Origin: Brachypterus glaber
Lineage: Eukaryota > Arthropoda > Insecta > Coleoptera > Kateretidae
Length of the DNA stretch: 64,000 bases
Direction of reading: 5' to 3'
NCBI GenBank assembly: GCA_958510825.1
Contig: OY294044.1
Span: 72,428,095-72,492,094 of the forward strand
Part shown: one piece after another, positions 1 through 9,695 of the stretch
Layout: each line of letters starts with the position of its first letter
Numbering within the stretch: position 1 is the stretch's first letter
Notes under the pieces: generated by a model
What the model was told of the DNA's origin: nothing
Database searches by the model: none
Seen by the model: only the letters and a program-made list of their open reading frames with translations
Position numbers and translations under genes: made by a program

Positions 1-1
1 T

Positions 2-130
2 GTAGTCCGGCACCATTCGGGAGGCATCAAAATCATCAGAGCGGGCATTAAAAAAACAGAGGATGGTGAGATATATGACGACGAATGTAAAAAGCAGCAA
101 AAGCAGCTTTTTGAAGCCGGAAGACCTTAA
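2..130 (+). CDS. possible C-terminal coding fragment of an unidentified gene
   Basis: From base 2 an open frame of 42 codons runs to a TAA at 128-130. It is noticeably less AT-biased than what follows and reads as a plausible hydrophilic protein tail with few low-complexity runs, starting VVRHHSGG and ending KQLFEAGRP. Composition drops to ordinary AT-rich spacer right after the stop. I do not recognise the family. It could be the terminal exon of a gene that starts before the window, or the end of a degraded mobile-element ORF. Confidence 0.3.
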   Translation, partial: VVRHHSGGIKIIRAGIKKTEDGEIYDDECKKQQKQLFEAGRP

Positions 131-775
131 AGACCTAAATTTTTGCATGGTTCGGATTATCTTCTTATGTCATTTTCCACGCACGTAGATCACATCTGCA
201 AAAAAACACATTTTTATCTATTTGCGTTTCACCTTTTTGATTTTTCAGTTTTATTAAATATATTTCCTGGAAAATCAGAAGCAAGATTTGGTTTCAGAAA
301 CAAAATCAGCTTAGACAGTTTATTTTTAGACTTTTAACGCATTGCGGACGGATATTTATGAAAAAAAATATTTATTTTATTAAAACTGTATTTTTAAATT
401 CAAAAAAAAGTTAAGAACTTAAGAAATAATAATTGAAAAACTTAAAAATATCCAAAAATTGTAACCTACCATAAGGACGTAAAATTTGAACATCAAAAAC
501 GCATCGATAGATTTTTTTAAATTTGATCTTAAAAAGATGCCAAAGCTCTAAATAATTAAAATATAAAAAAACTTGGGTTATATAAAAGTTGAGCTAAAAA
601 TCGTTTCCAGACCGGGGTGTTGCCCCTCGGCTGTAAGCTATAGTAAATTATATAATAATATGTTAATCATATAAAAAAAATTACCTAACAAATATATTTG
701 ATATAAACCATCAGGGGTAGTACGGTAATAGTGCCTAAGTCACTTAAACGAACAATGGGTAAGCCTTTATTTATT
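131..775. other. AT-rich spacer, no gene seen
   Basis: Long A and T runs and short chance frames only. A 64-codon frame at 143-337 is phenylalanine-rich with no recognisable motif and is not called. Confidence 0.6.
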
Positions 776-1049
776 ATAATCACGGGTCGGATCGAAGTAG
801 CATTTACCGGGGGCATGCAAAAATTAGAATTTAAAAAAAACCCTTTTTTTAAGTAAATAGACACTTTAAACTATTGTTCATTTGTACTCAGTGTCATGGT
901 CCATGACTCATGGAGAAGCGCTTAATTTTTTTTTTGAAAATTGTTTCTCTTTTCAAAAAACAAATAGTTTACTTGAAAAAAGAGTTTTTTTTTAATTCTA
1001 ATTTTTGCATGCCCCCGGTAATGGCTACTTTGACCCGACCCGTGGTTAT
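776..1049. mobile_element. inverted-repeat MITE
   Basis: The left part (776-about 845, including CACGGGTCGG and TTTACCGGGGGCATGC) is mirrored by about 975-1049 (GCATGCCCCCGGTAA, then CCGACCCGTGG). The two arms of about 70 bp enclose about 130 bp without coding potential. Non-autonomous inverted-repeat element; superfamily not determined. Confidence 0.75.
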
Positions 1050-1620
1050 CATACTCTTTATAGTCTCATGACTAGATAGTTTTCATATTTCCAAAATCGA
1101 CAAAACCCTACACAGACAAAAACATTCTGTCCATCCAAATGCATCCGTCCGTCTGTTATAAAATATGTGCAAATGTCCCTCTTCTTAACGTTAGAATCAA
1201 ACGTTAGTTACAAACGTTAGATTTATAAGTTAGAAATACGTTATAAGTACGTTTAATTTCTAACTTTCGAAGGGGGCGTGGCCAACTAGCAAATTTCTAC
1301 CTGCATCATAAAATGACAGCTGGAGACAAATTTATTCATATAAATAAATCTTAATATATTTTAGAAATCATAATTCCGTTACATTTATAAAATAGCTGGC
1401 CAAAATATTTTTCATGTAATATGCTGTTATACTTCGATAAATAAGTTTACCTCTCAGAAAAACATTATACTTAGTTAATATTTATTTATACATTCAGAAA
1501 TATTTTTTAAATTCTAGTACTGCATTGCAAAACTTACTATAATTTTGAATTTGGGGGATAATATTTTTTTAAACTTATTATGGAAATAATAAATATAAAA
1601 TTATATTGTAATTTAATATA
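1050..1620. other. AT-rich spacer with AACGTTAG-like motifs
   Basis: No coding frame. Variants of an ACGTTAG motif cluster at 1188-1262 and reappear at about 3225-3290, on the far side of the MITE and duplication between them. They may be the remains of an outer element that contained both. Confidence 0.4.
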
Positions 1621-2475
1621 CAGAGCGGTCCAAAAGTCACCCCCCTTAACTTTTGAACGAGTTGAGATATCGACTTCAAATTTATAACTCTTAAATAAGA
1701 CAACTCAATCTATCTTTTAGCTCTTAAAATGTGGGCAAGGGGGCATAGGGGAACTTTTTTTATGTAAAGGGGGGTCGTGTGAATATAATTTTAAAGCAAA
1801 TAAAATTCTCTATCTGATTGTATATTTTATAATTTTTTAAACAAGGTTTTTAAGTTTTTTTTTTTGTAAATTTTTATTTATGTCAATTAAAGTAATAATA
1901 GTAATAGTTTATTTTATCACTTGAGCTGTAGTTTACAGATGTGAGCCTCAGTACAATAAATATAAGAAAAATAAATAAATAAATACAAACTATAGTGTAC
2001 AAATATATAACACAAAATTTAAAAGTTAGTTTAAAATAACAAAATAGGTCACTGGTAAATATCATTAAATTTATAAAGACATTTATTTATTAAAATTTTT
2101 TTAACGGTTTTAAAAAATACATTATTACTCTGGAAATTAGTTTAATATACTTTTACGTTTTTTCATCATGAAAATAGTCATTTAAAAAAAAACTGTTTGA
2201 TTTTTTTAGATAAATTTTTACAAAAATACCCATTTTCAACCCTATCTTAAACAAAAAAAAAAAGTTTAAAGAAATTAAAAAATATATAGTTAAATGGAGA
2301 ATTTCATAAGCTTTAAAATATTGTATCACACGACCCCCCCCCCCTTTCCATTTAAAAAAATGTCCCCCATGCCCCTGCCCACATTTAAGAGATGAAAGTA
2401 TCAGATGTATGCTAAAAGATAGTTTAAGATCTCAACTCCTTCGAAAGTTAAGAGAGGGGGGTGACTTTTGGACTT
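1621..2475. mobile_element. MITE, family A (TIR starts CAGAGCGGTCC)
   Basis: The left end at 1621 reads CAGAGCGGTCCAAAAGTCAC and is preceded by TATA. The right end near 2475 is its degenerate inverse (GTGACTTTTGGAC). Inside the ends, inverted G/C-rich tracts and a shared stretch about latent 'ACTCGTTCAAAAG' text form arms of about 190 bp. Related right ends lie at about 8020-8080 and 15,300-15,371, also followed by TATA. That suggests a TA-targeting (Tc1/mariner-like) non-autonomous family. Confidence 0.7.
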
Positions 2476-3215
2476 TTATACATAAATATTTGATTGTTAG
2501 ATATATTATATTCAAGAACGATAGCGCATATATAATATTACTGTCTGTTTATATAATCAAAGGAGAATAAAATCTTTTAGGGTTTTATTTTATTTTTTGA
2601 ATTTGCAAACATTTTACGGATAATTATCAAACCTAGGCACATAGCTTTCTGAAATGATTATTTTCTACTATAGCTTACGTATTAATAATGGAAATTTAAA
2701 AAATATTCAAAGTTAGAATAAGGTTAGAAAAAGGTAAAATTAAAAAATATATAGTTAAATGGATAATCTCAAAAGCTTTAAAATATTGTATCACACGACC
2801 TCCCTTTCCATTTAAAAAAATGTCCCCATGCCCCTGCCCACATTTAAGAGCTGAAAGTATCAAATGTACGCTAAAAGATAGTTTAAGTTGTCTTATTTAA
2901 GAGTTCTAAATTTGAAGACGATATCTCAACTCGTTCAAAAGATAAGAGAGGGGGGCGACTTTTGGACTTTTATACACAAATATTTGATTGTTAGATATAT
3001 TCAAGAACGATAGCGCATATATAATATTAGTGTCTGTTTATTTAATCAAGGAGAATAAAATCTTTTAGGGTTTTTATTTTAATTTTTTGAGAATTTGCAT
3101 TATACGGATAATTATCAAACCTAGGCACATAGCTGTCTAAAATGAGTATTTTCTACTATAGCTTACGTATTAATAATGGAAATTTAAAAAGTTAGGATAA
3201 GGTTATAAAAAGGTT
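2272..3215. repeat. tandem segmental duplication of a MITE right end plus flank
   Basis: About 2272-2735 and 2736-3215 are two diverged direct copies. Each carries the family A right arm and then the same flank, including GAACGATAGCGCATATATAA and AATTATCAAACCTAGGCACA. The second copy keeps about 35 bp (after AGATAGTTTAAG) that the first has lost, so the second is closer to the ancestral state. Confidence 0.8.
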
Positions 3216-3668
3216 AGAATTTAGTTAGGAAACTAACGTTAGATTGATGTATTTTATAACGTTAGTTTTTAAGGTTAGATTTATATATATATATATATAA
3301 CGTTTTTGTATAACGTTTGAGACTAAACATTAAAATGTCACTAATCTAATGTTATGTTAAGTTATATTTATGTACTTTTCTACCAGGGTTAAGACAACTA
3401 ATTCTAGACTAGTTTAAAAATAATTGGATAAAACCGTGAAATACCAAATTCTAGTTATTTGTTTGTTCGAAAGTTATTTGTATCAATTATTTGCGGTATC
3501 ATTGAATCCGTAGTTGTATAAAGAGGTTAACTCCAATTTTTGACAAAATTACACTGAGATGTACGTTTTTTTTTAAATAATGAAGCAAAAAAAATATTTT
3601 TTTGCGGGTTTCAATTATTGATAAAAGCCGTTTTAATTTTGTATTACATTTTGCATTACATTTTGTTT
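3216..3668. other. AT-rich spacer
   Basis: Holds a short TA run (about 3281-3298) and ACGTTAG-like motifs. No gene seen. Confidence 0.5.
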
Positions 3669-3923
3669 AACCTCGTACTATTCTACTTAATTAAGCATCC
3701 CCTAAGTCCAAGACTTGTGTGGGCTAGTAGTAGAGGGAACCACCGGCTTTAATTGACTTTCGAACCAATTTATAGGGAGTGTCCGCTTCACTTACGCCTT
3801 CGCCAAATTTCAATTATTAATTAACTGAAAAAGGCAAATCGGCGCCGGTGAGAATCGAACTCACGCTATTTGGGTAGTAAACTCGACAAGTACGACGCGG
3901 TAGTTCACTACACCAATCCTCCC
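3669..3923 (-). mobile_element. tRNA-headed SINE, copy 1
   Basis: Read on the minus strand, the element starts with a tRNA-like head: an A-box-like TTGGTGTAGTGAACTACC and a B-box-like GAGTTCGATTCTCAC. A body follows that is shared with 32,935-33,167 and ends in GTAGAATAGTACGAGGTT. The 5' and 3' ends of the tRNA-like part cannot pair as an acceptor stem, so this is not a tRNA gene. The upstream part of the head differs from copy 2 although the body is the same. Confidence 0.8.
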
Positions 3924-4613
3924 ATGAAAGGGAGTAATCCCAATTCTAGATCAAAAAAGCAAATTTAATTAATTTATGATTGATTTAAAAAAAATTAAAT
4001 TTGTATAAAATAACTCCCACCTGCAAATTTTTATGTAATTTGAAAATTGAAAATATCTATGTATTCAGCTTCATTTTATCTGTGGTAATAATTTTGTAGA
4101 TCCTTTAGTTTTAAAGCTACATAGTTTTTTAAGTTTTTTCTGTTTCAAATTGTATGGAGTTAACCCATTTATACAACTACCGATTCAATTTTAATGTAGA
4201 TCACCACAATCTTAAGCTAAAAAGAAAATTTTAAACGTGAAGCAATTTTAATGCAAAATTAAAATAATTACACAGGCATACATTGAATGTGCTTTTTGAG
4301 ATTTTTTTTCGTACATATCCTTGGATCTCTTTAGATTTTTTCTCATCGCATTAGTTCTTTTCAGTGGAAGAGACCATTGGTCCAAAAGCAAAAACAAAAC
4401 AAATATCTGAATTTTTGCATTCGGCCATATTTGGCACTGCTGATTTTAAATATTATACTAAAATATATGTAAAATATATTAAAATATATGCTTATATTTG
4501 TTCAAATAAAAAAATGGCAAATTAAAAATGGCGGATTGATTTTTTTATCGTTTTCAAATTTAAACGAAATTTAGCATCGGTCATTTTGAATTTTGATTAA
4601 TGGATTCGGTTAC
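3924..4613. other. AT-rich spacer
   Basis: No coding frame. The last 100 bp show weak inverted similarity to sequence after 6087, so the neighbouring foldback may originally have been longer. Confidence 0.4.
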
Positions 4614-6086
4614 AGCCCCACGGTTCACCTGGGCGATTTTAAATAAAAATTTCGTGGACCCCTACATTTTTTGGACTAAAACATAAATGATGACATCAGA
4701 AATCAATTCCCATTTGAAAGAAAATCGTAAAAGATACACTTTTTTAGACAGATAAAAAAACGTTTTTTTGAGTAATAAGTTGTGACAAAAAATCGATTTT
4801 CAAAATCAAAAACGCCCCCTGGCTTAAAAGTTGCTCCTTAGTAAAAAACAGTAGCCACTCAAAAATGAGCCAAATCGATAAATGTTTAGAGGTAGCTCAA
4901 AGCACTCAAACTTAAAAAAAATCGGTACCTGTTTTTCGGATAAAAACTGATACCGATAAAAATTGAGGAAATTTTGGAGGGTTTCTTTGGTAATATTTAG
5001 AAACAATACTAAATGTAAGAACTAAAACAATTATATCCCCCCCTCCCCTTAAGTTAGAACATGAAAAAATCGACAATTATTTGAAGATTTCGCGAAAATT
5101 TAATTTTTGCAAGTTTTTAAAAGTGCATAAAAAATAGTTTTAAATAAAAAATCTGCAAAATTATATATTAGTATATAAGCATATATACATGTTAACCTAC
5201 ATGACTATACAGAAAACAAAATTTTTTTCCTCAAGTTGAGTAAAAAAAAATTAATTTCGATTAGAAACCGGGTGGATTTTCTGTTTTTTGCCTAAAACTT
5301 TTTTCGGTGTACTTTTTTTTGATTTTTTGGTTGGCATACTTTTTTATGTAAAAATACACAAAAAAGTTTCTGTGGTTTAACATCGCAGGTTTAACCGTTT
5401 TAAAGATAAATGCATTTAAAAGTAAATTTTTACGTATGAAGAACCAAAAATAAAAAAATTAAAAAATATAAAGCCAAAAATAAATATTTTAGTAATGAGT
5501 GGTTATTTAACATTAAAAACATAGAAAAAGTTTATATGCACCTTGGTCAAAAAATCATTCCTAAGGAAGTTATGTCCTTTTAAATATGCCCATTTTCAAT
5601 AAATTTTCGCAAAATCTTCAAATAATTGGCGATTTTTTTATGTTCTAACTTAGGGGAAGGGAAAATATAATTTTTTTAGTTTTCTCACAATTAGTATTGT
5701 TTCTAAATATTACCAAAGAAAGCCTCCAAAATTTCCTTAATTTTATATACTTTTTATCCGAAAAACAGATACCGATATTTTTCAAAGTTTGAGTGCTTTG
5801 AGCAACCTCTAAACATTAATCGATTTGGCTTATTTTTAAGTGACCACAGTTTTTTACTAAGGAGCAACTTTTGAGCCAGAGAGCGTTTTCGATTTCGCAA
5901 ATCGGAATTTTTTGACACACCCTATTACTCAAAAAAACGTTTTTTATCTTTCTAAAAAAGTGTATCTTTTACGATTTTCTTTCAAATGGAAATTGATTTC
6001 TTATGTCATCAGGTATGTTTTAGTCCAAAAAATGTAGGGGTCCACGAAATTTTTATTTAAAATCCCTCAGGTGAACCGTGAGCCCC
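4614..6086. mobile_element. foldback element with arms of about 490 bp
   Basis: The ends read AGCCCCACGGTTCACCTG (left) and CAGGTGAACCGTGAGCCCCT (right, inverse). The two arms, about 4614-5110 and 5590-6086, match in inverted order over almost their full length with small indels. They include the inverted AGTTAGAACAT and GTTGCTCCTTAGTAAAAAAC segments. The centre of about 480 bp has no ORF. It resembles the inner parts of the element at 61,450-62,345. Confidence 0.8.
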
Positions 6087-6329
6087 TAAATGACATTAAA
6101 TTCATCAGCCCCTTACTAACATTTTTTAATTCAAATTCGTTCATTAAAATCCATTAAATTTGCCACCATATTGGATCTGCCATATTTAATTTTTGGTAAT
6201 GAATTAGGCTTCAGAAAAGCTAAATCATCAACCTTAAAAACTAGATCACACCGGTCTGGAAAAAATTTTTAGCTCAACTTTCATATAACTGAAATAAAAA
6301 ACTTTACATTAAGTTTTGTACTTATTATA

Positions 6330-6789
6330 TATCACGGTGCTTTTTTTGTGGTATTTTTTGTTTTTTTCGAAACCCTGAAACTCATTTACCATTCGAAAGT
6401 ACCACCCATTTTTATGATTTTCAGCGTAAATTAAAAAACTCTACCGAGGGCTTCTTAAAAAAAAAATCATTTTTTTTATTTTATTTCTGAGAAAAAGGAA
6501 AAACTAATTAAAAAACTTGTTTTTTATTTATTTTTTATAATTGGAAAAATGCAATATACATACTGTGAATAGTATATAATGGAATGCGTAGGATTACATA
6601 TGTTCACGGCTTATTTTACTCTTTGCAGCTCGTTTAGCATTTATTTTTTTTTAATAAAAAACGAAGCGCTCGGTGGATTTTTTTAATTTTCGCTGAAAAT
6701 CATATAAATGGACGGTATTATCGAATGGTAAAGGAATTTGAGGGCTTCAAAAAAAAAACAAAAAATACCCCCAAAAAAGCACCGTGATA
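6330..6789. mobile_element. MITE with arms of about 130 bp
   Basis: TATCACGGTGC at 6330 is mirrored by GCACCGTGATA ending at 6789. The arms also share the inverted CATTCGAAAGTACC / CATTCGATAATACC region and a stretch centred on ATGATTTTCAGCG. The centre (about 6540-6625) carries a sequence seen again at 14,595-14,680 and inverted at 59,480-59,560. TA flanks both ends. Confidence 0.7.
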
Positions 6790-8626
6790 TAGGCACTCGT
6801 AATAAAAAACTAAAATTATATTTTTTTAGAGAAATAACGGTCGGATTTTCTTAATAATATACAATTTACATTAAAATGTTATTTTGTTGAAAAAATAAAA
6901 TAAATAAAATAATATGTAGTTTTATAAAACTATATTTTACTGCATAGTAAATTGCGTTTGTGGTGCAGTGAAAACATTTTTTTTGGAAAACAAAAAATTA
7001 AAAAAAAAATCAGAAAAAAAATCTAAAAGAAATTTTTTTTTAATTTTTCATTTTTTTAATTTTCTTTTTGCGAAAAACGAAAAAAAAATCTGAATTGAAA
7101 ATTGTATCTTTTTATTTTTTCTTTTCAAGTTTAACTCCCCATAACTTTTTTGTTTTTGGGGGAATTACTTTTTCAAAGTTTCTTATTTGTTTATATATCC
7201 AAGAATTTTTTTGTAGGACGTTTTTTGGCGATTTTGGGAAATTCGAAACTACCGTATAATACTATTCTAGCGCAGGCGTTGTCAATAGTATAATAAGAAA
7301 GGCGTGGGCAAAGTTGCAACCAAAATTACAACTTTGTCCACAATACAAAAAAATTGTTTGCCCACTGTAGGTATACGTTTTTAAAATGGTTTTTCACTGT
7401 AGGTATAGGGATGCAATAACAAATTAAAAAGTGGGGAAAATATTTTTTTATTAAAAAAAACTACAAAAATACAAAAAATAATTCTACGCTTTAAATCTTA
7501 AAACTCATAAAAAATAAACGACTTTTCTCTTTTAAGAGAATTTAAACATAAAAAAAAGATCGTGTTTCTTCTTAAAAATATTAGAACACAAAACAGGACT
7601 AGTTTTAAAAATAAAAATATCCAATTTTATTAAATTTTTCTTTTGCAAAAGCCGCCTACTTAACATAAGCTAAAATGTTATATCACTATTTCGGTAACAA
7701 AATGTAAAGGAATACCTAGGGCAAATTTCATTAAAATATTATAATAAAGTCACATCAAACCTTAGCTTTCAGTGCTAAAAACCGCCAAAATATCGCCGAT
7801 ATTTGCTTACCTGATTTTAAAACACAACACAACAGTAGGGCAGCTGTTAAAGTACTGAGCGCGTCTCGACACATTTAGAAAGCGAACTGCTAACATCAAA
7901 CCTTTCTGCTATATTGCCACGTTTAAAGAACAAAACAAATTATATCACCTTGCAGGTGGGCAAAGTTGCAACGTTTTACGGTATCCAAAAAGTTGTCTTA
8001 TTTACGAGCTTATTTACGAGTTATTTTAAAGTCGATATCTCAACTCGTTCAAAAGCTAAGGTAACTTTTGAACCGCACAGTATAAGATTAATTAACGAAA
8101 TGAAAAAAGCGAGGGGAAAAGCTTTTAAAAAGTTTTCAAATTTAGGCCTAGGTTATCATAATTTTAATGTGTCTAATTTTAAAATAAATATATTTATACC
8201 ACAGATTTTGTAAATCAAACGGATGTTTTATGCTTTAAAGCCAGATACATCGGCATCCAGGCGCCACATCGGTAATTCTAATTTACAAAATTAATAAAAT
8301 CGATTACTCTGAAATAATACTTTTAAAAAAATCCTCAAACAGGTTTATTATATTATTCACAGTGCACAGAGGACGATTTTCGAATCTAAGGGATTTTAAG
8401 GAAAAGAATTAAAATTAAAAATAGATACTAATTTTTACATATACATGTTCTTTAATGTCTGACTAATGCGCAGACGCCAAGTATAAAACGTTTTATTATT
8501 GTGCTCCGTTAAAATTTTACATTTATTTAAATAATAAACCAAATAAATTATAGTTTTTTGTGTCAAAAGTTTTCCAAAGTACATAGTTTTGTACCTATCC
8601 AATAAAAATTAAAATTTTGTGCAAAA
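6790..8626. other. repeat fragments, no gene seen
   Basis: 7065-7275 is an inverted, diverged copy of part of 14,005-14,460; shared text includes TTCGAAACTACCGTATA and TAACTCCCCATAACTTTTTTG. About 8020-8085 is a family A MITE right end. 8200-8626 may contain the 5' UTR of the following LINE, but I cannot see where that element begins. Confidence 0.5.
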
Positions 8627-9307
8627 ATGTTTAGAGAAACTAGGAATAGGAAACACAATGACCTTTCCAACGACTTTCCAAGTCAAATGAAAACTTTCGA
8701 AGAAAAATTACAGTCAATTTCCCAAGCCCAGAACGCTACAGGGCAGGATACCGGAGGGATTGAAAATTTAAAGGTAGAATTCAATAATTTTAAAACCCAA
8801 ATAATGTCGAAACTAGATCTTATACATCAGGAGGCAAAAAAAGTAAGTGATGAAATAGTACAAAGAAATCTCAATAAAAATATTCTTATATATGGAGTGA
8901 AAGAGGACTCAAAGGAAGATATTTTCTCAGTTGTACTAGATCTATTCAAAAATAACTTAAATATAGACATCGATAAAAATGACATCAATAATTGCTACCG
9001 TTTTGGTAAAAAAAACGATGATAAACAAGGTCGCACTCCCAGCGCATCGAAAACAAAACAAAGACCAGTTGTTGTGGAGTTCCTATGTATGTGGGTGCGT
9101 GAAAATATATTTGCAAACAAGAAAAAACTCAAAAATAGTGGATTTATCTTCGTGGAAATGTTGACAAATGAAAAGTTAAACTTATTTAAGGTAGTTAGAG
9201 ATAAATTTAAAAAGTTATGTTGGACAGTTAAAGGCAATATTAAAGTTGCTATAAATAATAAAATAATTCAAATAGACACTATTGAACAATTTAATAAAAT
9301 TAAATAA
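8627..9307 (+). CDS. LINE ORF1, RNA-binding-like protein
   Basis: This is a 226-aa protein. Residues about 20-85 are rich in E, K, L and Q with heptad spacing, suggesting a coiled coil. Residues about 87-200 follow the pattern of CR1/Jockey-group ORF1 proteins: NILIYGVKED, then an acidic stretch, NCYRFGKK, RPVVVEF and a C-terminal basic segment. Such proteins bind the element RNA and bring it to the target. There is no CCHC knuckle. The ATG at 8627 follows AT-rich leader sequence, and no earlier in-frame start gives a better product. The function is inferred from pattern and position, not from a database match. Confidence 0.75.
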   Translation: MFRETRNRKHNDLSNDFPSQMKTFEEKLQSISQAQNATGQDTGGIENLKVEFNNFKTQIMSKLDLIHQEAKKVSDEIVQRNLNKNILIYGVKEDSKEDIFSVVLDLFKNNLNIDIDKNDINNCYRFGKKNDDKQGRTPSASKTKQRPVVVEFLCMWVRENIFANKKKLKNSGFIFVEMLTNEKLNLFKVVRDKFKKLCWTVKGNIKVAINNKIIQIDTIEQFNKIK

Positions 9308-9332
9308 TGTTTCTAGCAATCAAAAAGAATGT

Positions 9333-9425
9333 GCATATATGTATATATGTATATATATGTGTATGTATGTGTATATATATGTGTATATATATATATGTGT
9401 ATATATATATATGTGTATATATCAA
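9333..9425. repeat. TATG/TA microsatellite between LINE ORFs
   Basis: Alternating TATATGTG and TATATA units directly follow ORF1. An internal microsatellite in the inter-ORF spacer is unusual and may be variable between copies. Confidence 0.8.
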
Positions 9426-9566
9426 TCAATATTAAACGGTTGTATTTTAACATTCAGGAGCGCAATATTAATTAGGCGTTAATCTATTATTTTCTCTGTA
9501 AAAAAATAGACTTTTGTTTCCTTGTGAAAAAGGTATAAGCTTTTGTATTGTTTTTATTTTAAATTG

Positions 9567-9695
9567 ATGAATTCATTTTTTGATTTTCAAGAGGATGAAA
9601 CTATTGAAACAGTTATTACAGAACTTGATGATGAGGTAATAGAGGAAAAACGAACCCTTAATGAAGTACATACATCTAAACATAAGGTCAATTAA
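9567..9695 (+). CDS. small acidic ORF overlapping the LINE ORF2 start
   Basis: 42 codons from ATG at 9567 to TAA at 9693-9695, overlapping the first 35 nt of ORF2 in another frame. The product is acidic (about one third D and E), starting MNSFFDFQED. It could be a remnant of an ORF2 N-terminal extension separated by a frameshift, a coupling ORF for ORF2 translation, or chance. Confidence 0.3.
   Translation: MNSFFDFQEDETIETVITELDDEVIEEKRTLNEVHTSKHKVN

Noticed and set aside
3195..3260. Telomere-like GGTTAG words
   Set aside because: Only a few irregular GGTTA/GGTTAG words, without a regular TTAGG period.
3841..3923. tRNA gene on the minus strand
   Set aside because: A- and B-box-like sequences are present, but the ends cannot form an acceptor stem, and the downstream body is shared with the copy at 32,935. 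It is a SINE.
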